Of a stretch of 64,000 nt of DNA, positions 36,381-44,635 are shown piece after piece. How positions within the stretch are numbered: the first letter of the stretch is position 1; every line of letters begins with the position of its first letter. The position numbers and the translations under genes are program-made. Source of the DNA: Bacteroidota bacterium (GTDB taxonomy: Bacteria > Bacteroidota > Bacteroidia > Cytophagales > Cyclobacteriaceae); assembly GCA_023417065.1 (NCBI GenBank), contig JAEZGH010000025.1:62001-126000 (forward strand), written 5' to 3'. The notes under the pieces were generated by a model, which did not search any database, had not been told where the DNA came from, and saw only the letters and a program-made list of their open reading frames with translations.

Positions 36381-37178
36381 ATGACACAAAATAAATCGTT
36401 GCTTACTCTCAAGCTCCTTGTGCTTGCTATACTGGTGTCAGCATGCGCAAATACGAAGAAGGTCAGGTATTTTAACAATATTCAGGATTCGGAGGTTAGA
36501 TCCCGCTATGAGCACATGGAATCGGTAATTCAGAAAAATGACCTTTTAAGTATCCTGATCAGCAGCAGCGCGAACCCGGAAGCATCGCGAATATTTAACG
36601 GCATGTCGCCGGCACCCGGCGGAATTTCGTCAGCTGGCATGGGAAGCAGTGACACGCCTGCGCCAGGCTACCTGGTGGACAACGACGGTAATATCGAGAT
36701 TCCCGTCATGGGAACCATAAAGGCTGCGGGCCTTACCAAAACGCAGCTAAAGGAAAGCATAATCAAAAAACTTATTGACCAACAGTTTCTGATTGATCCG
36801 ATCGTCAACATTCGTTTGGTTAACTACAAGGTGACCGTTCTTGGGGAGGTGACAAAACCTACGGTAGTGAACGTTCCGGCGGAACGGATTACGTTGCTTG
36901 AAGCCCTGGGTATGGCTGGTGACCTGACGATTTACGGAAACCGCGAGAACGTAATGATCCTGCGGGAAGAAAACGGCAAGAAGATCATCAAGCGGATAAA
37001 CCTCAACTCAACGGAGCTTCTATACTCTCCTTATTATTATCTGAAGCCCAATGATATTGTCTACGTGGAGCCAACGAAGGCCCGCGTTGCCAGCACCAGC
37101 AACACCCGCATTTGGTTGCCGGTTATCTTCAGTGGAATCACAGTCCTGGCGATTTCATTTGACCGCCTGACGCGTTAG
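36381..37178 (+). CDS. Wza-like polysaccharide export lipoprotein
   Basis: A 265-residue outer-membrane polysaccharide export (OPX) protein. The lipobox is ILVSACANT (Cys about 22). The Poly_export domain covers KNDLLSILISSSANPE to VDNDGNIEIPVMGTIKAAGL, and an SLBB-type domain follows (YKVTVLGEVTKPTVVNVPAER, LEALGMAGDLTIYG). A C-terminal hydrophobic helix (WLPVIFSGITVLAISF) could span the outer membrane as in Wza or be an inner anchor. It forms the exit channel for the polysaccharide with the Wzc kinase at 58.9 kb. It marks one end of the polysaccharide locus. Confidence 0.93.
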   Translation: MTQNKSLLTLKLLVLAILVSACANTKKVRYFNNIQDSEVRSRYEHMESVIQKNDLLSILISSSANPEASRIFNGMSPAPGGISSAGMGSSDTPAPGYLVDNDGNIEIPVMGTIKAAGLTKTQLKESIIKKLIDQQFLIDPIVNIRLVNYKVTVLGEVTKPTVVNVPAERITLLEALGMAGDLTIYGNRENVMILREENGKKIIKRINLNSTELLYSPYYYLKPNDIVYVEPTKARVASTSNTRIWLPVIFSGITVLAISFDRLTR

Positions 37179-37225
37179 GGTTCAGGCCGATTAGGTATAC
37201 CAGCTTGTAGGAGCATCCTTAACTA

Positions 37226-38698
37226 TCAGGATAGTTCGGGCGACTTCCTGAATATCTTGCGGAGTTTCGGAACTACTATATTCTGAAGGAGTTCCATTTC
37301 ACTGGAGCGGCTCACAATGTGAAGTCCGAAATAAACTCCGGCGCCGACAACCATACCAATACCCACGCGTAGAAATGCGGGTGCATCGATCAGGTGGTCA
37401 ACGCCATAAACCGCGCCACCCATGATTACAGCTATAATTGCTGTGGCTTTTACGTCGCCTAATTGTTCGATCAATGAATAGTTCAAAAGCCTTTTGGAGT
37501 ATGCCGTGTTAATCAGGAGGGCGACATAAGCGGAGATGACTTCGCCGATAACCAGGCCTATGATTCCAAACTGCACGCCAATAGCAATGGCCAGAGCGAT
37601 TCCGATTTTCTTATAGATCTCGAGTGCCAGTCCAAGGTCGGATCGGCCCAGAACGAGAAGCATATTCAAATTGATCGCGTTTAGATGGAAGGCTACTCCG
37701 GCGATGCAAAGCAGTTCAAGGAAGGGTACAGCCGAAGTCCACTTGGGCCCGATGGTGGCAATAATGAGCGGTTCAGCAAGTGCGGCCATCCCGATCATCG
37801 AGGGGACCATTACAAAGGAACTGATGCGCAGCACCTGCCGGTACCCCTTTTTCAGGGCATCTTTATCTGTGTTTAGCTTGGACAAGAGCGGGTAAGAAAC
37901 CCGCTGAATCGTCTGGAACAAACTGGTTACCACCATATTGCTAAACGTGTTTGCCCAATGGTATGACCCGAGTGCCGCCATGGAGAAGAATCGCCCTATG
38001 ACTACCTTCGAAAGGTGGGCAAAAGATCTGTCGAGAAAGCTCGTTGCCAGTATTTTGGAGCCGAAACCGAAGAGTCTTCGAAAAGACGGCATACTGAAGA
38101 TGAGCCGGGGTCGCCAGTCCGAAATAATCCACAGAAATAAGGTATCGAGGAAGCTCATTAGCACGAACTTGGTCACCAGACTCCATACGCCGAATCCCGC
38201 GAAAGCCATAACCACACCGACTATCCCAGAAATAAGGATTGCCGCGAGACGGATCTTTGTTTGTGTCTTGAAATGGAGTTCCCGTTCGAGAAGGGTGCGC
38301 TGAATTATGGAGAATGACGCGAGGATCAGGTTTACTGACATTACCCGAACTATCGGCTCGAGAATATCCTGGTCAAAGAAGGATGCGATTAAAGGGGCAC
38401 TGGCAAAAAGCACCGCATACATTAGGAGAGCGGCAGCGAGGTTAAAAAGAAACGTGGTTGACTTATCTTCTTCGCTAATGTCCTTCTCCCGGATCAGCGC
38501 AATTGGTAATCCACTGTAAACCAAGGTAGTTGAGATTTCGAAGAACACAAAGACCATAGCAATGATCCCAAAATCCTCCTCTGTCAGGAGCCTGGCAAGG
38601 ATAATATTAACGACAAAGTTGATGAGTGTACTTCCAAACTTATCGGCGAGCACCCAGGCCATCCCGGACAACGACTTTTCAGTCAGCGATTTTGCCAT
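37226..38698 (-). CDS. Wzx/WzxC-like lipid-linked oligosaccharide flippase
   Basis: A 490-residue polytopic inner-membrane protein (about 12-14 helices) of the polysaccharide transport/MOP superfamily. The N-terminus KSLSGMAWVLADKFGSTLIN and LARLLTEEDFGIIAMVFVF is typical of WzxC and Wzx flippases, which move undecaprenyl-linked repeat units across the membrane. The start was set to the ATG at 38698, because the five residues before it in the ORF (from 38713) are not family-like. It stands alone on the minus strand between two plus-strand locus genes, with two copies of a 20-bp repeat just upstream of its start. Confidence 0.92.
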   Translation of the reverse strand: MAKSLTEKSLSGMAWVLADKFGSTLINFVVNIILARLLTEEDFGIIAMVFVFFEISTTLVYSGLPIALIREKDISEEDKSTTFLFNLAAALLMYAVLFASAPLIASFFDQDILEPIVRVMSVNLILASFSIIQRTLLERELHFKTQTKIRLAAILISGIVGVVMAFAGFGVWSLVTKFVLMSFLDTLFLWIISDWRPRLIFSMPSFRRLFGFGSKILATSFLDRSFAHLSKVVIGRFFSMAALGSYHWANTFSNMVVTSLFQTIQRVSYPLLSKLNTDKDALKKGYRQVLRISSFVMVPSMIGMAALAEPLIIATIGPKWTSAVPFLELLCIAGVAFHLNAINLNMLLVLGRSDLGLALEIYKKIGIALAIAIGVQFGIIGLVIGEVISAYVALLINTAYSKRLLNYSLIEQLGDVKATAIIAVIMGGAVYGVDHLIDAPAFLRVGIGMVVGAGVYFGLHIVSRSSEMELLQNIVVPKLRKIFRKSPELS

Positions 38699-38729
38699 AG
38701 GCTGAATTAACAAAAACTTAATCTATCTA

Positions 38730-38769
38730 TTGAGGTCCCAATTTTCGGCTTGAGGTCCCAATTTTCGGC
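38730..38769. repeat. Perfect 20-bp tandem repeat upstream of the flippase gene
   Basis: TTGAGGTCCCAATTTTCGGC occurs twice in direct succession (38730-38749 and 38750-38769), 32-71 bases upstream of the flippase start. The position fits a doubled operator or promoter element, but no protein is known to bind it. Confidence 0.85.
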
Positions 38770-39428
38770 CGAAAGTACGCAATTAAAGTTCACGCCGTGA
38801 AAATAAACATTCGGGGCAGGTAAGGTTTCTTCGTTCCGGTGCCAGAATTGACCAGAGCAATTTGCTTTTAAGATAATTCTTTTCTAAAATTATTCTATAA
38901 AGCCCCCGGAACGCGGTGGCACCCCATTATGTTCGGTGGAACCTGTGTTCAAACTGGTTTTGACCTGAAAGCAAAATACTTGTTTAGCAAGGGTAATTCA
39001 CCTGAAATAACTATTTTTGCAATACTGCAGATAAAAATGTTAGGAGTAAGTGAGAAATTCCGACATAGGGAATTGGGAAACATCTGCAACTAATACACGT
39101 AGACAATGAAAATTGGCCGGGCATATGTTTTAACATACGTTCTGGGCCGGAGATTGAAATCCAAAAGCAGGGCAGGGAAGTGAAGAATCAACATGTCGTG
39201 GGCAAGCGGTGAAGACGGCCCTTGTTGTGAAAGTGTGTGAAGAAGGTTTGAGGTTGGATTTTCTTACGGATGAGATAAATTTAGTCGTTTTGACTTTTTT
39301 TTGTGAAAAGCGTTTACAAAATGCGGTCGAAACGGATGAAGATAAAAAAAGCCCTTCCGGGTAGCCCTTGAGCCGCCCTGAAGGAACTGTTTGGGAAACG
39401 TCTTTTAGTTGGCAACCTTAATCTTGTT
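38770..39428. other. Non-coding stretch upstream of the phosphoglycosyl transferase gene
   Basis: About 660 bases without a believable gene in any frame. It contains TATTTTTG at 39012-39019 (a TAnnTTTG match on the plus strand), which would imply a leader of about 400 bases before the ATG at 39429. It also carries the motif CCGGGTAGCCCT near 39353-39364, shared with the terminator at 31.9 kb but not forming a clean hairpin here. Confidence 0.45.
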
Positions 39429-40541
39429 ATGTCTGTAATCATTGAACCGCCCGTTCGGGAGAGAACGCTCACGCTAGATACTGAAGCGACTTCTCTTAAA
39501 AGAACCACGCAACCGGGGCATCCCGGTTTCTCATTCGATGACTTAATTCAATCGGAAAACATCACTATTCTCCGATCGGCAAAGGACATCGAAACGATGT
39601 CTCTCCAGAAAGTCCTCGACTCCAAATCCCCTATTGATGCCGACAGCCCCTGCATCTTTGTACAAGAGCAGATAAACAATGTCAGGTACATCAACAAGTT
39701 TTTCGAAAAGGCAAATCAATGCCTGCCTACCGATGGCCTGTTCATCGGATGCGTACAGACTGCTACGCTTCGAAAGAAGGCAATCTTTAAAAAGTGGGGC
39801 GATGCCCTTGGCAAAGTGGTCTATCCACTTGATTACATCGTCAACAGGGTATTTCCAAAAATCCCCTACATCAAGAAAGCCTACTTTGGGGTCACTAAAG
39901 GCAGGAACCGCGCGCTCACGGAAATGGAAATCCTGGGACGCCTCTATTCATGCGGATTTGCCCTCCTTCATAGGGTCCAGATCGGCGAGAATATATACTT
40001 CGTTGTACGTAAGGTTAAAGAACCTGAGTTTAACGTAAAGGCTACTTATGGCCCTATCATCACCTTGCAGCGCATGGGTGAAAACAAAAAGAAAATCAGG
40101 GTATATAAGCTTCGTACGATGTATCCTTACTCCGAATATCTGCAGCCCTATGTATATGAGCTGCGTGGATTGCAGGAAGGTGGTAAGATAAAGAATGACC
40201 CAAGGATCAACTCAATCGGCAACTTCTGCCGCAAATACTGGCTGGACGAAATACCGATGCTTTACAACCTGATCCGGGGTGACCTGAAGTTTATCGGTGT
40301 CCGACCGCTGAGCAGCCACTACCTGAGCCTATATCCGAAGGAGTTTCAGGAATATAGGAATAACTTCAAACCTGGATTGATACCGCCTTATTATGCAGAT
40401 ATGCCGAAAACTTTCGACGAAATCAAAGAGTCTGAAGAACGGTATCTCAGGGCATATGAAAAGAACAAGTTCAAAACCGATCTGAAATATCTGTATAAGA
40501 TTCTTTACAATATCTTCATTCGCGGTTCGAGAAGTAAATAA
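39429..40541 (+). CDS. Phosphoglycosyl-transferase-like protein with unusual N-terminal domain
   Basis: A 370-residue protein. Residues about 205-340 follow the bacterial sugar transferase (PglC/WcaJ/WbaP) core: GPIITLQRMGENKKKIRVYK, LRTM, KNDPRINSIGNFCRKYWLDE, IPMLYNLIRGDLKFIGVRPLS. Such enzymes transfer a sugar phosphate to undecaprenyl phosphate to start a repeat unit. The usual membrane-inserted helix before the core is absent; residues 1-200 instead resemble the C-terminal half of a Rossmann-type methyltransferase (LPTDGLFIGCVQT, GFALLHRVQIGENIYFVVRK). The catalytic acidic pair after RTM is replaced by YPYSE. It is the only initiating-transferase candidate in the locus. Confidence 0.78.
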   Translation: MSVIIEPPVRERTLTLDTEATSLKRTTQPGHPGFSFDDLIQSENITILRSAKDIETMSLQKVLDSKSPIDADSPCIFVQEQINNVRYINKFFEKANQCLPTDGLFIGCVQTATLRKKAIFKKWGDALGKVVYPLDYIVNRVFPKIPYIKKAYFGVTKGRNRALTEMEILGRLYSCGFALLHRVQIGENIYFVVRKVKEPEFNVKATYGPIITLQRMGENKKKIRVYKLRTMYPYSEYLQPYVYELRGLQEGGKIKNDPRINSIGNFCRKYWLDEIPMLYNLIRGDLKFIGVRPLSSHYLSLYPKEFQEYRNNFKPGLIPPYYADMPKTFDEIKESEERYLRAYEKNKFKTDLKYLYKILYNIFIRGSRSK

Positions 40542-40583
40542 CAAACCCCAATGGTTGCGTTGACGCAAGACGTCACGCGGATG

Positions 40584-40628
40584 ACAGCCCGGGCACGTCC
40601 CACCAACGTCCGGGCTGTTCATTTTTTT
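40584..40628 (+). terminator. Rho-independent terminator after the phosphoglycosyl transferase gene
   Basis: A perfect 9-bp stem ACAGCCCGG / CCGGGCTGT with a 17-base loop and a run of seven T residues, 42 bases after the stop codon. Confidence 0.85.
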
Positions 40629-40734
40629 GTCCGATCAGGTTTGATGGCAACATCAACCTACTCCCAGCTCCATCAAAGTGAATCCTAACCCAAAACAGCA
40701 AAACGAAAAGTATTATCTTTCGACCAACGAAGTG

Positions 40735-41514
40735 ATGAACGAAAAAGATTTTACTATCTCAGCTTACCGGTCTTTGCTCGCAGCGCTGAAAGAACAGAAT
40801 TATACTTTCCAGACCGTATCCGGTTTTATCGACAATCCCGCAGATCGAACAGTAATGCTTCGCCACGATGTAGATGCCCGCAAAACCCATTCGCTGGAGT
40901 TTGCGAAAATTCAACATCGCGAAGGCATCGTCGGCACGTACTACTTCAGGATGGTACCTCAGAGTTTTGATGAAGGTGTAATCCGTGAAATCTACAACCT
41001 GGGTCACGAGATCGGCTACCATTATGAGGATATGGCGTTCACCAACGGTGATCCGCATAAAGCCATCAAGCTGTTTGAAAAACATCTGGACAAACTTCGC
41101 CAGGTCGCCCCTATCCGGTCAATCTGTATGCACGGAAGTCCCGCGTCGAAGTTCGACAACCGCGACGTCTGGAAACATTATAACTATAGGGATTTTGGTA
41201 TAGAGACTGAGCCGTATTTCGATATCGACTTCCGAAAAGTCTTTTACCTAACGGATACCGGAAGAAGGTGGGATGGCTTCAAGGTGAGTGTGCGCGACAG
41301 GGTCGAAGACCACTTCGGCATATCTTTTCACTCGACACAGGAAATTGTCAAGGCTCTGAAGGCAGGCCAGTTTCCTGAAAAGGTAATGTTCAATTTCCAT
41401 CCTCAGCGCTGGACTGGCAACATGCGCCTTTGGTGGCAGGATGCGGGTGTCCAGCTTATGAAGAACTCAGCGAAATACTGGCTGATCAAATGGCGTGAAA
41501 AGAACAAGAAATAA
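40735..41514 (+). CDS. Polysaccharide-deacetylase-fold protein
   Basis: From the ATG at 40735 it has 259 residues (a GTG at 40678 could add 19). It has the NodB-type signature TVMLRHDVDARKTHSLEFA (metal-binding His-Asp-x-Asp), the second motif GHEIGYHYEDM and a late MHGSPASKFDN, NFHPQRW. Members remove acetyl groups from amino sugars or act on other amide/ester bonds; the substrate here is unknown. The strand is opposite to the main run of the locus, and it converges with the DUF354 gene 30 bases away. Confidence 0.8.
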   Translation: MNEKDFTISAYRSLLAALKEQNYTFQTVSGFIDNPADRTVMLRHDVDARKTHSLEFAKIQHREGIVGTYYFRMVPQSFDEGVIREIYNLGHEIGYHYEDMAFTNGDPHKAIKLFEKHLDKLRQVAPIRSICMHGSPASKFDNRDVWKHYNYRDFGIETEPYFDIDFRKVFYLTDTGRRWDGFKVSVRDRVEDHFGISFHSTQEIVKALKAGQFPEKVMFNFHPQRWTGNMRLWWQDAGVQLMKNSAKYWLIKWREKNKK

Positions 41515-41544
41515 GAGGCAGCGCCTGATTGCGAGATCAGGATG

Positions 41545-42585
41545 CTAATTTTTCTTGCCGTAATTATCAACGAAGTTTTTAAGAAAACCCGTCACATCAA
41601 TCTTATCAGCAAGGAGTCGCTTATGCCCTTCGGCAAAGCGCGTACGCTGCTGTGGATTTGCCAGGATCTCTTCGCCTTTTTGAATTGCTTTCTTTATATC
41701 GGCCTCGGTCTCAGAGAAATTAAACACTAATCCGTACTTCTTCTCCTGCTCCTGTGTATAGTCGCGGGAAGTAGAGTCAATGTATACTGCAGGGACGCCC
41801 AGCACGGCTGCCTCCGAAGCCATAGTTCCGCTTTCACCAAACACGAGGCTTGAATGGGCCATGAAGTGAAAGATGTCAACAGGGTTTATTCTTATCTGAT
41901 AGGGTTCGAGCTCAGGAGGCAATTTCTTTTCAGATGTAATCAGCACCTTTCCATACTTCGAGAAAGTTTTGGCCGCCTCAATCTTAAGCTCCAGGGTCAT
42001 CCCTGCATGGTTGATATCATGCGTGGCATTCCAGGACACAAAACGGATCAGAATGATCGGTTCACCAAGCTCAAAGCCATATGATTGCAATATATTCGGA
42101 TCCGCCGTAAACCGTTTTGGATGCAGATATGCCAGCTCGTGATACCCCGGATAGATGACTGTTTTCTTTCCGAAATGCCTGGAGAATGAATCTGATACCA
42201 GGATTGCTTCTGTAAACGGCTTATAGAGAACAATCTGTTCCATATTCCCGGTATCCTCGAATGAAATGTGAGGCTTCCGAAGTATTGCCGACACATGCGC
42301 CGCATAAAAAGAACCGTGGCTCAGGAAGTAGTCCGGCTTGAAACGACGCGCTACCGTTAACAACTTCGAATTGAATTCCGCCATTCCAAGGAGCTTTCCG
42401 ACAACGCCCTTCTTGGCTTTGCCGAAAGATTCAAACGGCAGATTATATTCCTTGAGCAGTTGGATTGTCATATCCTTCTCCCGACAGGTGAAGAGGATAT
42501 TGTCACCCCGTTCCTGCACCTCACGTGCAAAGCAACGGAACAGGTGCACGTGCGCGGGATGACCGACATCAAATAAATAATTCAC
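41545..42585 (-). CDS. DUF354 glycosyltransferase-like protein
   Basis: From a GTG at 42585 it has 346 residues. The start VNYLFDVGHPAHVHLFRCFA and the motif GESGTMASEAAVLGVPAVYI are characteristic of DUF354, a family with the GT-B fold shared by UDP-GlcNAc 2-epimerases and glycosyltransferases. The reading frame extends upstream to 42663, but those residues overlap the preceding gene and are not family-like, so the GTG was preferred. It is the last gene of the long minus-strand run and probably adds or modifies a sugar of the polymer. Confidence 0.8.
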   Translation of the reverse strand: MNYLFDVGHPAHVHLFRCFAREVQERGDNILFTCREKDMTIQLLKEYNLPFESFGKAKKGVVGKLLGMAEFNSKLLTVARRFKPDYFLSHGSFYAAHVSAILRKPHISFEDTGNMEQIVLYKPFTEAILVSDSFSRHFGKKTVIYPGYHELAYLHPKRFTADPNILQSYGFELGEPIILIRFVSWNATHDINHAGMTLELKIEAAKTFSKYGKVLITSEKKLPPELEPYQIRINPVDIFHFMAHSSLVFGESGTMASEAAVLGVPAVYIDSTSRDYTQEQEKKYGLVFNFSETEADIKKAIQKGEEILANPQQRTRFAEGHKRLLADKIDVTGFLKNFVDNYGKKN

Positions 42586-42646
42586 GTTTCTTTCGTTTTG
42601 TGTTGGATTCCGGGAATACCCATGCAGCAACCTATAAACTACCGAA

Positions 42647-43447
42647 TCAGTCGCGGGAGGCAAGGATAGTTTCTCCGGCGTACGTCTGATCTTTCAGCTT
42701 GACGTGAATCTTATATTCAATGGGAATAATAACATCCACCTGGCTTCCAAACCGAATCATACCGAGCCATTCGCCCTGCTTGACCTGAGCTCCCTCCTTC
42801 ACGTAAGAATCTATACGGCGAACGAGGCGCGACGCAATCTGAACGATTCCGATCTTAACATCGGGATTGGCTATCACATACGTATTGCGTTCGTTTTCTG
42901 TCAGGGCGTTATCATCTTTAAGACTCAGAAACGATCCGTTGAAATGCTGATTCAGGATAATCCGACCGTTTATAGGAGCACAGTTTTTGTGAACGTCAAA
43001 CGGCGTCATGTTAATGCCGACTAACCAGCAGGGCTTATCGAGAATATCCGTCTTGGTTAACTCTTCCAGGCGCGAGATGCGTTTGCCTTTGATTGAAACG
43101 GGGACCTCACCTGCCTCCACGCGCGTAATGTAAATTACATTGCCATCGGCAGGGCAGACGATTTCGTTTGCTTTTGCTGTGATCTTCCTCGTAGGAGTTC
43201 GCCAGAAGCGGATCATGGTTAACGCAAAGGCGAAGCCGACAACAAACCCGGGCACCAGAATAAAAACAACCCAATTCCAGCTTTCGGGGATCAGCGAATT
43301 CAGCAGCCAGGCCACCAAAGCTGTCGCAGCGATAACGACCGCATTGTCCTGATAAAGGTATTTCAGACTAATGCGCGTCTTGGTATGGAGATAATAATAA
43401 AGCAGCGTACTAATGATTGCAGCCTCAACGATTTGGAGAATAAGCAT
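42647..43447 (-). CDS. Phosphatidylserine-decarboxylase-like membrane protein
   Basis: A 266-residue protein with two N-terminal membrane segments (VVIAATALVAWLLNSLIP and VVFILVPGFVVGFAFALTMI) and a Psd-type catalytic domain: IVCPADGNVIYITRVEAGEV, INMTPFDVHKNCAPINGRII, and IRFGSQVDVIIP, where the GS would be cleaved to give a pyruvoyl group. The layout is the short archaeal/Bacteroidota type. Ordinary PSD makes phosphatidylethanolamine; its position between an ATP-grasp gene and DUF354 inside a polysaccharide locus suggests a locus-specific role, perhaps phosphoethanolamine-type decoration. This is an inference. Confidence 0.82.
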   Translation of the reverse strand: MLILQIVEAAIISTLLYYYLHTKTRISLKYLYQDNAVVIAATALVAWLLNSLIPESWNWVVFILVPGFVVGFAFALTMIRFWRTPTRKITAKANEIVCPADGNVIYITRVEAGEVPVSIKGKRISRLEELTKTDILDKPCWLVGINMTPFDVHKNCAPINGRIILNQHFNGSFLSLKDDNALTENERNTYVIANPDVKIGIVQIASRLVRRIDSYVKEGAQVKQGEWLGMIRFGSQVDVIIPIEYKIHVKLKDQTYAGETILASRD

Positions 43448-43459
43448 TTTATGTTCGTG

Positions 43460-44623
43460 TTAATTCCGTTTAAAAAACAAGTATGGGGTCATAATAACAT
43501 ACAGAATAGCCGGTACCGGATCACGCAACGACCACACTGCCGATTCTTTAGGCAGTTGCATTGTCTTCCAGTATTCCGAAAAGCTAAGTCGCCCTTTAAG
43601 CAACTCACCGAGTACCACATAAGTATCGGTTACCCGTTCAACCCAACCCACGTCAGCGCGCCGGCTGAGCACAGGCTTGAGTTCTTTACCCTCGAGGTAG
43701 TCGACCATCATGGACAGCAGATCGATATTCAATTTGTTGGTCATCGAATGCCATTTCCAGAAACGCGGGTTTATCTCAATCAACCGATAGACACCTGTTT
43801 CAGGGTCGAGCATGAACTCAACTTCCGAAGGCCCAAAATAATCGATTGCCTTGAGGAAGTCTATGCCCATCTGTTCTAGTTTAGGATTATCGACAGATCT
43901 GGCGTAACAGGTCGAGATGCCAAAGTCCATGGGCTTCTGCCGGATTCGGTTTGCGACGAAGCCGCCCCACGCCGTTCCGCCGGCAAAAAAAGAACCGAAT
44001 GAGTACAGACTCTTGGCTCCGCCTGTGAGAAACTGCTGAACGATGACTTCTTCAGGGGGAATGATGTTCAAAATTTCCTGGTAGCTCTGCACGAGTTCTT
44101 CCTCGTTCGAGCAAAAGAATACCTTTTTCCCTGTGGCTTTATGGAAGGTATACATCACCGCAGGCTTGATGATAACGGGAAACCGCACTCTCTTCCCAAG
44201 TTCCTTCACTTCCTCAAGCGTGTCGGGGAAATGGGTTTCAGGAATCGGAATACCCAGCTCCATCGCGGAACGGTACGTATGCCTTTTGTTGAAACAAAGG
44301 AGCACCACATCCGGGCGCGGAATGGTCAGGAAATAACGTTCCCCGAGCGCATCGTAATGCCTTGCCATCAGGCCGATAAGCCAGTCGTTGGTTGCGATGA
44401 GCATGGTATCTTTTACCCCCACCGGTTTTTCCAACAGCATTTGTATGAGATGCTCTTCATCTCTGAAGAGCACAAAGTGCTTGCACGTATTGGAATAACG
44501 CGTAACACTGGCACCATAACCGTTATAAAGCGTTACTTCAAGCCCTTTTTTCGCGGCCATCCGGGAGATACCCAGTGCCTGTATGTGGTTTCCAAGAATA
44601 TAGACCTTTTTGATCTTTTGCAT
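43460..44623 (-). CDS. ATP-grasp ligase
   Basis: A 387-residue protein of the ATP-grasp superfamily. The N-terminal Rossmann-like part starts KVYILGNHIQALGISRMAAK; the ATP-binding part has RFPVIIKPAVMYTF and EVIVQQFLTGGAKSLYSFG; the Mg-binding end has EVEFMLDPETGVYRLIEINP followed by RFWKW. Enzymes of this type form an acyl-phosphate and then an amide or ester bond. No substrate is given by the sequence. It is one of two paralogous-looking ligases in the locus (the other at 47.7 kb) and lies between a GT4 gene and the Psd-like gene. Confidence 0.87.
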   Translation of the reverse strand: MQKIKKVYILGNHIQALGISRMAAKKGLEVTLYNGYGASVTRYSNTCKHFVLFRDEEHLIQMLLEKPVGVKDTMLIATNDWLIGLMARHYDALGERYFLTIPRPDVVLLCFNKRHTYRSAMELGIPIPETHFPDTLEEVKELGKRVRFPVIIKPAVMYTFHKATGKKVFFCSNEEELVQSYQEILNIIPPEEVIVQQFLTGGAKSLYSFGSFFAGGTAWGGFVANRIRQKPMDFGISTCYARSVDNPKLEQMGIDFLKAIDYFGPSEVEFMLDPETGVYRLIEINPRFWKWHSMTNKLNIDLLSMMVDYLEGKELKPVLSRRADVGWVERVTDTYVVLGELLKGRLSFSEYWKTMQLPKESAVWSLRDPVPAILYVIMTPYLFFKRN

Positions 44624-44635
44624 TCTGCAATGATA

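Noticed and set aside
39345..39385. Possible terminator at the CCGGGTAGCCCT motif upstream of the phosphoglycosyl transferase gene
   Set aside because: The sequence has direct repeats of AGCCCTT and only a gapped, mismatched stem without a T-run after it.
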